Shown here: piece after piece, positions 36,301-49,265 of the stretch
How positions within the stretch are numbered: the stretch's first letter is position 1
How the letters are laid out: every line of letters starts with the position of its first letter
DNA from: Paulownia fortunei
Taxonomy: Eukaryota > Streptophyta > Magnoliopsida > Lamiales > Paulowniaceae
Reading direction: 5' to 3'
Length of the DNA: 64,000 nt
Assembly (NCBI GenBank): GCA_019321725.1
Contig: JAGSPU010000052.1
Span: forward strand, 1,612,001 to 1,676,000
Made by a program: the position numbers and the translations under genes
The notes under the pieces: generated by a model
The model's database searches: none
Seen by the model: the letters and a program-made list of their open reading frames with translations, nothing else
Told to the model about the DNA's origin: nothing

Positions 36301-39300
36301 CACATGAGAATTTTTGCAACTGGGATCATCCAAATGATCAGCACCAAAATTCTTTTTGGCAATATCAAGAGTTTGCTCACAAAGTTGAATCACCTCATCA
36401 TACATCCGCAACTGTATCAATAACATAACCAAATCATGACATTCTCATGACTTTGAAATTGGGTTGTTATATTACAATCTCAACATATTTAATGCAAAAT
36501 AGGTGTGACATTGATTGGCACATACAATGCATAGTGCCTCTCCTTTCATCTGAAGTAACCTCCTGAGTAACGGCTTATTGACAAGGCCTCCGCAATGTTC
36601 CCGAGAGCACTGCTAGCAGCATCGTCAGTTCCTTCTTGCAAGAGTTTGGCAGACTGATGCATGTACTCAGCCACTCTCTGTCAACCACAAAATTGCCAAT
36701 CAGATGCCGACTTATAGGAATGTCCAATAAACATGAAACAGAATAGAAACAGACAAACAGGAGAAAGACACAACACAAACAGAGAGAGAGAGAGAGAGAG
36801 AGAGAGCAGTAGCACTAATAAGTTCAAGGAATGGCATGTCTCAATCCCAGTATTGGGTTCTCATTTTGCCCTATTGGCTGTGTTGTTCTTGACAGAGGCC
36901 CAAGCAGCGAGCAGGATAACAATATGAGTAGCTAAAAAGGAAGAAATAATGAGGATATACTTTGTTGGTGCAGCTTTTAAATGCATGAAACTAGAGTAAA
37001 GGACTCAATGGAAATAAGATACTCGTTCATTTAGAAGGGAACAAAGAATGAACTTGTTTAACAGCCTTGTAGTCCATGTTTCCATCCCTCTAAAAGCAGT
37101 AGAATTTAAAGTCAGCAAGGAGATAGGAGATTATACTTGCAATATAAGTGCAATTCCCCTTTTGGTCTTTTCTACAAATGAATTCATCTTGTCCTCTTCT
37201 GAAGGGATTTGATAATCATATTGATGCAGGTGGTCTTTTATATAGGTCATATTTTAATTCCAAAAAACAGAGAAGGAGAAGAATGAACAATCAAACAACA
37301 TCACAATCAAACCAACTTCTCCACTCCCTCTCCATACACAAGTAGAAAAACTACACATACATCTTTACATTGCAATGTTATTCTTTTATAAACCTTTCTA
37401 CTCAAAAGTCCGAATGAAGAAAGGTTGGATTATCAGAAGATAAACAACACTTTGTACATAAACTTAATGGGCAAACACGTTTGGTTGAACACTTAAACTT
37501 TCTTAATCATTTGAACAGACAATTAAAACATCCGATCCCCCAAAATCAGATCCAATTTACCAGCAAAGCTAATGAAGAGGAGCCGATGTCAAAGTATAAA
37601 CCCACACAGGAAAGAAAAAAACATTAGTTCTCCTCATAGGTGTCAATCCGAAGTAAACAAATATACTTCTAACAGCTACAAAAGCATAAACCTAAGTTTT
37701 ATATAGAAAATAATTTACCATAGGATGTCTAAGATAAAGGAAAGCAAAAGAATAAGCAGTTCATATAAGTGAAGGATGAAACAAGAAATGGAGGGGACAT
37801 AGAGCAGCACATACAAATAAACTTAAATTTAGTTTTAAACGCTTGCAACAAGATAATAAAGACAAGGAAAAGACATCAAGTTTCAATTAGTTGCAGTGGT
37901 GGCAACGTGCTTCAAAGAAGTATATTGAGGAAAGCCATTTTGAAGTTCAAATTCATCTCAGAAGAGAGAATCCAAATAGAGAGGTTTAAGGCTCAAAAAG
38001 GTATCCATGAAAGTTGAATGTCTTAGATAAACCCAGCTCTTGACACTAAGTCTTATCACACCAAAACATGTCCTCGACATGATTCTGGCTTGTCCAAAAA
38101 TGTATCCAATAGAATAGATATAATTACAAGCAGACAACAACTTTCTAAAACGTCAAATAATATATGAACATCATATTTTACACAATAAAATTTACTATAA
38201 CAACAAATGGACAGTTCAGAACAATAATAATATCTCACCTTTGCCTTTTGCAGGCCATCAGCAGCTTCAATTGTAATTCTTCTATCTAAGCACACTTCGG
38301 TCCCCAAACTCAAGCATTTAGTGTAACATTGAATCGCATCTTCAACTTCTCCCAACACTAGATAACAACTGCAAAATTATTTATTAAAAAAAAAGGGAGG
38401 AAAGTTCAAAATAGATCCAGTAGACTGTTATTACAAATAACATGAGATAACAGTCAAAATAATAGGTAAATGCTTTCAGATTTGTGGCACCTATTTTGGC
38501 AAAATATTGAATAACAGAAAACTCAAAACAAGAAAGACAGAACAAGAGCAAACTACTAACTTTCCAGCCCTTAATGTGACTTTCAGAAAGTTTGGGTCTA
38601 GTTCAGCAGCTTTTGTACAATCTCCTATGGCTTCCCTCATCTCCCAAGTGACATTCGTGTGGCAGCGCGGTTGCTATAGCAGAGTAAAAGTGGTTTCATG
38701 GAGTAGCCTAGAGTACTGACATGCGGGACAGAATTGATGCCCATCGAGTAAAATTCCTCAGCTTTAGAAAGTTTCCCAGCATGATAAGCCTGGTTTCCCC
38801 TGGACAAAATCAAAATTATTCAAGTAATTAGAATAAATGCTTGCGCACGAGATTGATAATCATAAAACTGCATCAGAACCACACAGGCAAAGAAACCTCT
38901 CTCAGAAATAAATGGTGATTACTCCATTGGAACTAAAAAGTTAGTTTATGAAAAGATGATTAGCCGAGTGGGTGGGTTTCATTACTGACACAAGCATACC
39001 TTATTCGCCAATGCTCACATACTTCATGAGTTGCAGTCCCTATAGTGTCTTGCTTAGCATTTTCTTTGTCAGAATTATTGCCTTGAACCGTATGATTTGA
39101 ACCAACTTTCAACTTATACTTTTTCTTGTATTGACGTCTTACTGCTGACAGGCCATCTTGTGCAGGTAATGAAGGAGAGAAATTTGAATTGCTCTCGTCA
39201 TCATGAGGCTTTTCACAGTGCTCTGAAATATCTCTCTCTTTCACAGCAAATTCTCCTTTTATTCCAGTACCAACATCTGCCTCTGCTGCATTGCTAGCAC

Positions 39301-41513
39301 TTGTATCTTGATAAGGTGAAAAATCCATGGGTGAACCACAACCAGGAGACTTGTGATTTTGCTGGGAACTAACTTCTTTGGACACATGATCCTGGGCAAA
39401 CAACTGTTGCACCACGCTTCTTTGTCTTAACTTTCCATTTCTCTTCTTCGATCTTTTGCCCCCAGTGATTTACTATTTGCATTATCCAACTTCTGATCTA
39501 CACCAGTGAATAAATTGTAGTTTGAAAAGGCAAATGTCATATTTGGTGTGCTATAATCTGCATCTAATGAGTCTACTCCAGCACTTTGCTTCTAAAGCTT
39601 ATGCTGTCTTTCTCATCTTTTTCTTAGATGGCACCTCACAAAAACCACCATTTAGCTGGATGCGTATACCAACAGATGGGAACAAAGATGAAGGATTTCT
39701 GTTTGATTCAGAGTTGTTGCGTGACAAGTGACTCACATCTGGAGTCTTCTCGCTCATATTTATTGGATGATTCTCCTTTATAAAACCAGAATTTTCTGGT
39801 CGCTTCCAAACACAAACACATTATTAGTATCCACAGAAAAGTTACAAGTGAAATTTTCAGTCTTGTTATCATCTACTTCAGAAGCACCAATGTTCAATCT
39901 CTTCATCTCATTTGATATACTAAATGTAGGGCCTTTCTCAAAAGAGCCACCTGAACTACTACCATTTCGAAATTTAGAGTTAATATCTGAACAGGTGCTA
40001 TGATTATGCTGTCCAAAACCATTGCAATTTTCAGCCTTCCCCCTGTTCAATTGATTCATTTCGTTAACAGGCTTAGTACTTCCACCAGAATTGAAACCCA
40101 CCTTGCCTTCAATCCTCCAAAACAAAAACACCGTTGAGACAAGTATTCTGAGACTGAATTCCAATCTCTGCATTTTCTTTACCACGATCTGTAGAATTAG
40201 ACATTTTCCCATTTTGACCGGTGGGTTTATTTTCCAAATCTATGCCTACTTTAGAATCACTATTATTGGAACCAAACACAAAATTCACATGATTTTTGCT
40301 ACTACTATCACTCCAATTAAATGGGAACTGGAAGCAAGGATTGCAGACCTTTTCAGAATCTCCAGAAGTGTCCAATTTAACTTTACCCCTCACATCAGGT
40401 ACTGTGTTTCCAGCATCTTTATTGGATTCACTCTTGTCCATATTTTTGACACAGTCTTGCTTTTGTGGATCTGAATTAATCACAGAAGATACATTCTTGC
40501 TAGCACCAAATACAAACTTTGCACTGTTAACTTTCCCAAACTCATCAACACTCGAATGCAAACAAGACTTATTTGAATCTTGTTGGTCTAACTTCACACG
40601 TGAAGCAGAGTCATGCTTATCTGAGCCAAACACAAATTCAATATTATCAGATCCCTGGAACTCATGAACTTTGGGTTGCCTCTTATATCCTCTAGAATCC
40701 TTGGCACTGAAATTTGAGTTCCAACCAGACTCACTTTCATCAACACCAAAGACAAACTGCCCCCTTTCCAAATTTTATCCATTGGCAATCCACTCTTATT
40801 TGGACCAAACACAGAACCTTCACCTGGCAAATTCTGATTCGTGGTAGAACCAGCCTTACGAGCTCCAAACACAAAACTTCCAGTTTCCTTCTGCACATCC
40901 AAATTTGAGCTACCTTTATTAGAGGCAAACACAAAACTTCCAGTTTCCTTCTTCACATCCAAATTTGAGCTACCTTTATTAGAGGCAAACGAAAAATCGC
41001 CCTCTTTTGAGTCTAGATTGCTTGTTGAGCTATTCATGCTAGAACCCAAGGATTTCCCATTTCCCAAGCCCAAACCAAATAAAGAATCATTCAAACTAAC
41101 ACCAAACTCTAATCCACACCCAAGTTGCTCCGTATTTCCATTTAAATCTCCACTCTTTGCACTCCCATTTGACCCTGAATTTCCATCTTTACCCCAAAAC
41201 ACATTTCCCATTTTACCGTCAAGCTTACTCTCAACACTAACATCACTAAACCCATTCAATCCCAATCAGTTTTTACGGATTTTCCATCTTGAGAAGCCAC
41301 CATTTGTTTCCTCCTTATCTTCATTAGCCTAGGCCTGGATCGACTTGAAAGAATTGATTTTTCAGGACCTGTTTTCGAGTAATTAAATCCAGCAGCATCA
41401 GTGGAACCAGCAGAAAAATTAAAACTTACTGAAAATTTTAAATTCCGTGTTGAAGGGCAATCGGGTTTAGGGATTTCAAAAGCGGGAAGCGGGGTAGTCA
41501 CAGGAGGTGACAT
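33376..41513 (-). CDS. FG-repeat / TPR / J-domain (HSP40-type) protein
   Basis: Eleven exons: 39000-41513, 38561-38799, 38239-38368, 36526-36677, 36194-36411, 36039-36108, 35647-35853, 34778-35016, 34514-34592, 34292-34431 and 33376-33594; about 1,400 residues if repaired. The long first exon encodes a Ser/Asn/Gly-rich region with about ten FVFG or FVFA motifs (SFVFGARK, QFVFGVDE, EFVFGSDK, KFVFGASK, NFVFGSNN). TPR units follow: GNQAYHAGKLSKAEEFYSMG, EAIGDCTKAAELDPNF, GNEAFNSGRYTEAIEDYTAA and CNRAAAY. A C-terminal J-domain has KKAYRKAALRHHPDK with the HPD triad that stimulates Hsp70 ATPase; the tail is Ser/Arg/Tyr-rich. Plants have TPR-DnaJ proteins of this order (Arabidopsis At5g12430 and At2g41520 as I recall). 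A co-chaperone role is inferred. The frame breaks at least ten times, at 34330, 36562, 38640, 39438, near 39590, 39792, 40114-40122 (twice), 40760 and 41261. All but the unresolved site near 39590 are fixed by one added base each. Confidence 0.85.
36781..36806. repeat. (GA)n microsatellite in an intron of the TPR-J gene
   Basis: An uninterrupted GA run of about 13 units within the 1.56-kb intron between exons 3 and 4. Confidence 0.9.
40867..40988 (-). repeat. 60-bp tandem duplication inside the FG region
   Basis: Two 60-base units that differ by about one base in the core encode KGSSNLDV(K/Q)KETGSFVFAS-type repeats of 20 residues. The near identity means a recent in-frame gain of one FG unit. 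Confidence 0.9.
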
Positions 41514-42699
41514 TTTGAAGCTAGGGCACCGGCGGGATGATGAATTTTCGTGAAATTAGGGTTCTCAGTTGGGGGAATAATGGGGGATTTTGTAATCTGT
41601 TAGCAAAAAAGAAGAAAAGAAGAAAAAAGGGTTTCTGAATCTCTGATTACTTTGCTTGAAATGGAAGGGAAGAAAGCCGAAAAAGGGCTGCGATTGGATT
41701 TGTGTATTTCTTTTTTTTTTTTTTTTTCTTTTTTTGGGGTGTGGGGGAGGGTTTAGGTTTTGGGGGGTTTATATTTGAATTGATTGATTTGAACGTTGCT
41801 GTTACCTGTTTAGCGGCGTGTGTTTGGTTATTAACACAAAACGAGCAAGAGTAGGAAGATTTTGATAGTTGAGATTTTGTTAAAGGTTACTCTTTTTTGA
41901 TAGATTCGAGTTCAATCCACAAATTATTTACACACTTTTTGCAATTTGTCAAACGGGTTTTGAGATATTTGGAAAGTAAATTTAAGTTGAATTTGAAAGG
42001 AAAATTTGATTTGTGATGAGAAATTGAAGAAATAATTTTAAGTAAGTTCATATAAAATGAATTTAAAATTTATTATTAAAAAAATAATTTAAAATAAAAA
42101 TTTAAAAATTTAAATTTTATTATATTATAAAATTATCAAACAAACTTAAAATTTACTTAAAATTTATTATTATAAATTTAAATCGAATAACATCTTATTC
42201 TCAATGTTTAAAACTACAAAAAAAAAAAATTAAATTAAAGATGAAACCAAACAGGCCCAGAATCCAATCGAGTAATGAATACGTAATAGAGCATTTCAAA
42301 CATCTTACTCTTTTATTAAAACAAATCAACAATTGATAGTAAGTCCGAGGTTTGTTTTTTCTGACATCATCCCCCAAATCAAACGTCGGTGGCGAGGCAC
42401 AAACGCAAGCCGTGTATAACACGCTAGCAGTTGAGAACACCACTTCTAAAGAACTCAAAACCAGAACCGCCGCCGCGAGCTTCTTAGAAGGTGGCCAAGA
42501 AAGAGAGAAATCGGAGTTTTACTTTGTTCTCAAGAACTCTTCGGCTTTTCTGGGAAGTGGGTACCTTTCTTTTTGTGTGCATGCAGAGGGTACTTTTTTT
42601 TTTTTTTGAATCGTCAAATAACTTGTTATTTTCTTTAATTTGCTTAATTATGTATCTTGGTGTCCATGGAATATGTTTTCTTGAAACTCGGGAGACTGT

Positions 42700-43200
42700 T
42701 TATGGAGTGACATGGAGGGAATTCGTCCCACGTTGTGTAGGGAGTGGCTTGGGATTTCTTCCTATCCAAGAAGCCTTTTTAAAATCGGAAGTTAAGACGT
42801 GGTCTTTGGGATCTGAGATAGGGATAGGGGTAAAGCGGCCGTCATCTTGTAGCGGATGACTGCTCACTTCATGCCGTATCAATCGTGTGGGAATCCCAAT
42901 GGTCTCTACTTGCTCGAGTGAGCGCATCGGCGTGACCTGAGTGCAGTTGATGGAGGGGATTCGTCCCATGGGAATCCCAATGGTCTCCACTCAAACGAGC
43001 ACTCTAGTGCAACTGCACCTCCCTGGGGTGTAGTTGATGTGCAGAGGATTCATTAGTTGATGTGGAGGGATTCGTCCCATGTGTAGGAAGAGGTTTGTAC
43101 GCATATAGAATGGGAGGAAGCCAAACCGGATAATATCTCATGTGGTCGTTGGGACCGAGCCACAATGGATAATATCTTGCAGCGAGACGCAGCTCATAAA
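42700..43200. repeat. Patch of short interspersed repeats, probable transposon debris
   Basis: ATTCGTCCCA occurs three times (about 42720, 42959 and 43070), twice followed by a TGTGTAGG(G/A)AG phrase. GGGAATCCCAATGGTCTC occurs twice (42888 and 42970), and GGATAATATCT twice (43128 and 43167). Base composition is GC-richer than the surroundings. This resembles LTR-type debris, but no element ends are defined. Confidence 0.4.
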
Positions 43201-43230
43201 GTATAAAGTATAAAGTATAAAGTTTTAGTG

Positions 43231-43236
43231 GATGTG

Positions 43237-43300
<64 letters not shown>
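43231..43300. repeat. Compound (GT)n-(GA)n microsatellite
   Basis: A GT run (about 43234-43260) runs directly into a GA run of about 20 units, probably inside the first intron of the 44-kb gene. Confidence 0.9.
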
Positions 43301-43306
<6 letters not shown>

Positions 43307-44009
43307 TTGAGTTGGATAAATATCCATTAAGAGTTGGAATTTTGAGTTAGTATTTACTTGACGAGAGAGATTGTACTAATAGCACTTTTTCAGTAATTTT
43401 GTCTGCTACGGTGGTGATCCAAAGACGCATGTGTGGCGATTTATTTTGCCTGATTTGTATTTTGTGCTTCTATTTGTAATGACTTCTCGTGTCCTAAGCA
43501 TGCAAATTATTGTGTTTACGCTCGCTTTGCAGTGTGGCATTCTTGATGATAAATCATTGCTCATTGAGGTCGACGTTAAAGAGTTCCATTGCTAATGGTA
43601 TATTTGACTGTATAAAGCTTAGTGGTTAACTGTTGAGAAGTGGAAATATTACCGGGTTCTAGGGGGCAGTCATTTTTAAGTTAGTGACCTCAGAAAATGG
43701 AAATTGGAAGGTGCATTTTTAGCTTATGTTGATTTTATAATTGAGAACTGCCAACTTGTGTTGGTTCATAGGATTGAGATGCAATTCTTTGAAGGACTTG
43801 TATTCAGACGTAAATTGAAATGTAAATTATTATGGTTTATAGGATTAAAAAGTCTATGCTGCTGATTGCAGCTTCACTTTTTTCAATATGTTAGTCTTTT
43901 CTAAAAATCATTTTGAAGCACTACTCTGTCATTGCAGATTGTAAAGTTCTTCTCAAAGTTGCTATCAACAGATGCAAAACAGATACACAGCTTAAATTTG
44001 CAATCAGAC

Positions 44010-46238
44010 ATGGAGTTTGGCTCATATGAAAATACACAAGGTATCTCATTGTCTTTTATTGGGTTTCATCTAGCAGTTCTCTTGATTCTTTAATTTTTCA
44101 AACAAAGATGAGCCTTTCCGAAATTTGTGGAAGCTTACAGTGGAACGTTACCCAAAATCAACTAAAATTATTTTAAAACAATCTGTATTGTAGAATTCAA
44201 TTGCATGGGAAAGCAGAACCCTTTGACTAACTGTGGCTTTTTTAGGACTGATTATTTCTCTTTCTTTTTTGGTCATTACATTCACTCGGGCTAATCAAGA
44301 CAAATATCTACAGTGAAAGAAATGCATGGGACATTTGTCTATTATTCTAGTGAAAAAAATGCATCAATCTAAAAAGAATACTGAGAAATACTCTAATTTC
44401 TCTACAATTTTTAGACTTCATCTCTGTATTTAGCCTGTGGCCGACTAGTCCAGAGCATGGAGTTTACTGGAAAGCATGTCTATTTTGAAACTTTAATTGA
44501 TTCCATGCAGTTACAAGATTCTATTGTTACCTTTTCACGTAAAACTCTAATGAAAATGGGGATGGAAGGCGTAGTTAGTTCATGATAGATAAATTTTGAG
44601 GTTTTGCACATGTTACATGACAGACATTCCATAGTTTCAGATATTATCATATGGTTTGATAGTATTTTTAATACAATAAATGCTTTCCTGAATATAGTTG
44701 AAGATAGTCTGGAGTTCATATTGTCCTGATTGGCCTATTCAGTTAGATTAGAGAAATGCTGTTGCTTTTTGCTTTATTATGGCTGTGCCTTGGTATAACA
44801 TTGCAATTTGGGACTCCAATATAAGTCTGCCACAGAAGTGCTATTTAAAATGACATATGCGCGATGTAGTTGAAAATTAAAAAGTTGATTGACCTCATCA
44901 GTACCTGTTTCACTTAAATCTACTCTTTAAGAAACTAGATGTAAATTTCAAAATCCGGCAAGAGATGCCTATCCTTGAGGCAGCAGTTAAAGGACATATA
45001 GTTCTGCATGTCTGGATTATAAGTTTGGAAGCATGTCCTCTTAACCCTTGGGTTGCTTTATATTGCACACCATTTCAGGCATTAATTTATTATCTAAATA
45101 CTACTGTCACATTAGGAGAATAATTTGAATGCTGTTAATTACTGGATATCGGAGCTTTAAGAGATTAGCTAGTTAGCTGACTGAATGTTCTCACACGAGT
45201 ATTCTGTAACCAGATAAGGGTGCTGAACCAAATAAGACTCTTTGAGTTGTTCTGTCACAAAATAAAGCTGGGTTCAGTAATATCATAAGTGTGCTTCTAC
45301 TCAAGATTTTGGAGCAGTTTTACCCCAATTTAAAACTTTGGTAGTCTCTTAGTGCTTTGGGTAATGCTTAACTTTAACTCTACTTTTCTTTTTCATTCTT
45401 TCCTTACAGGAATTGTGAAAAGCCAAATTCATTTGAAATCATCTCCTCTTCTATGATAACTGCCTAAGATTCATGAGAATTAAATCTTAAATATTTCTCA
45501 AGTCACAGAACAGGGTTGAGAGCTGCACAACTAGTTCGGAGGTTATAAACTAGCCTGTATTTCTTCTCTGAACTGATTTTCACCCTATACCAAACAGGTA
45601 AGAGTAACAACAGCTCAAAGCATGGGGTACCTGGAGATGTTCAACCAGAGGTAGCCATCACTGAAAACCCAAATGAACAACCTGATCCATCTGCAACCAT
45701 TCTAAAAGTTCACGAGTTCAGGAAGCATGAGGCTCCTGCACCTAGGGATACTTTTGGAGAAGTAAATATGGAAGTTCCTGTTACTGCTGATGAAGTTATG
45801 GGGGCTGGAGGCTTTGGAGCTACTGATGATATCAGTTGTATCCTTCCAGTTACAAGTGATTTTACTGATTTTGAGGACCATCTTCATAATGTTCGGGGCT
45901 ATGAAGATTCAGAGGGTAAAATTGCTGGACAGTCTGATCCTCCAACAGACATTCTAGAAGTTGGCAAAGTTGATGTTAAAGACATTGATAATGTTAAAGA
46001 GCATGTGGCTCCTGAATCTCAAGATGCCTTTGACGCAGTAAATATGGAAGCTTCTGTCACTTCTGATGAAGTGATACGGGCTGGAGGCTTTGGAGCTACA
46101 GATGATATAAGTAGTTTTCTTCCGGTTGCAAGTGATTTCACTGATTTTGAGGCCTATCTTCGTGATGCTCGAGACTATGAAGATCTAGACGAAGAAATCA
46201 GTCGACCTGGCCTTGGCTGGACTAGTGAAACAAAATGA
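44010..46238 (+). CDS. Unrecognised acidic protein with an internal tandem duplication
   Basis: Two coding exons, 44010-44040 and 45598-46238, join in phase (CAA G + GT AAG) to give 223 residues beginning MEFGSYENTQGKSNNSSK. The first exon extends upstream to an acceptor at about 43938 and is probably partly 5' UTR; ATG 44010 is the first in this frame. The large exon is mostly two 276-bp direct repeats. Each encodes a core GGFGATDDIS(C/S)(I/F)LPV(T/A)SDFTDFE followed by an acidic Tyr-Glu-Asp stretch; the C-terminus reads SRPGLGWTSETK. There is no signal peptide, membrane segment or known domain that I recognise. It is acidic and likely soluble, perhaps partly disordered. The frame is intact. 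I do not assign a function. Confidence 0.65.
45727..46235 (+). repeat. 276-bp direct repeat within the exon
   Basis: Unit 1 is 45727-46002; unit 2, 46003-46235, is slightly shorter. GCATG(A/T)GGCTCCTG, GTAAATATGGAAG and GCTGGAGGCTTTGGAGCTAC all recur at exactly a 276-base offset, so the repeat stays in frame (92 codons). Confidence 0.9.
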
Positions 46239-46740
46239 ATGAGTTGTGGTTACAAATTTATATCAAGTAACTTTGTTTCATCTGGTATTTCTTGCTCACA
46301 AGGCTTAAAGTCATGTTTCCGATGGTTATATTTGTGGCTAGTGTAGTACAATTTTGAATGATTTCCTGGGACGTAGTTATGTTCTAATAATCTATTTCAG
46401 CCATCAATTCTTGTGTATGGACTTGTTGCATTTCCAGTATTTGCTTGATGGTGATGCCTGATGTCTTTTATACTGCTTTATAGATGTAAATCTGAAATTT
46501 AATTTTCAAGTATTCTATGTACTTCTAATAGTAAGATTTTTAAAGCCCTAAAAGCGCATTTCATCTCTATATCTGAGACCAGACATTGATAGTGAAATTG
46601 GAAGTCTAATATTCTCAAGATAGTAGTAAAAGCGCATATGTTGCTCTGCATCTGAGACAGGAAGTGCAAAAATTCTAGAAGTATGTACATTTTAGTGGCG
46701 TTGCCTATCTTCTTAGAGCTCTAATATTTTAACTTTTTGG
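46239..46740. other. Convergent 3' flanks of the 44-kb gene and CKX
   Basis: About 500 bases between the two stop codons. It must hold both polyadenylation regions. No further gene is seen. Confidence 0.6.
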
Positions 46741-49122
<2,382 letters not shown>

Positions 49123-49256
49123 GATTTGGAGGAGAATTTATAGGGGAGGATGGGTTAGGCTGTCAAGAGATGCTTGAAACTGCATATGATGGTGCTTTGT
49201 TTGCAATAGAGTGTTTGAGGATTTTTTGTATCTGTCCTTTAGTTTCTGAGTGGAGA

Positions 49257-49265
49257 TATATATAC
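49257..49265 (-). promoter_or_regulatory. Putative TATA box of CKX
   Basis: A TATATATAT run lies about 135 bases upstream of the first ATG on the minus strand. There is no other support. Confidence 0.4.

Larger units (their letters stand above)
41514..43938. other. Shared upstream region of two divergent genes
   Basis: It lies between the TPR-J start codon (-) and the first coding exon of the 44-kb gene (+). It contains a T run at about 41710-41727, AT-rich sequence at 41960-42340, and a probable 5' UTR exon of the 44-kb gene near 42400-42558, where AAGTGGGTACCT could be a donor. Then come a GC-richer patch with internal short repeats (42700-43200) and a TG/GA microsatellite (43231-43300). 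Confidence 0.45.

Noticed and set aside
43004..43327. 107-codon minus-strand frame with SLSLSL and HTHTHT
   Set aside because: It is a translation of the GT/GA microsatellite.
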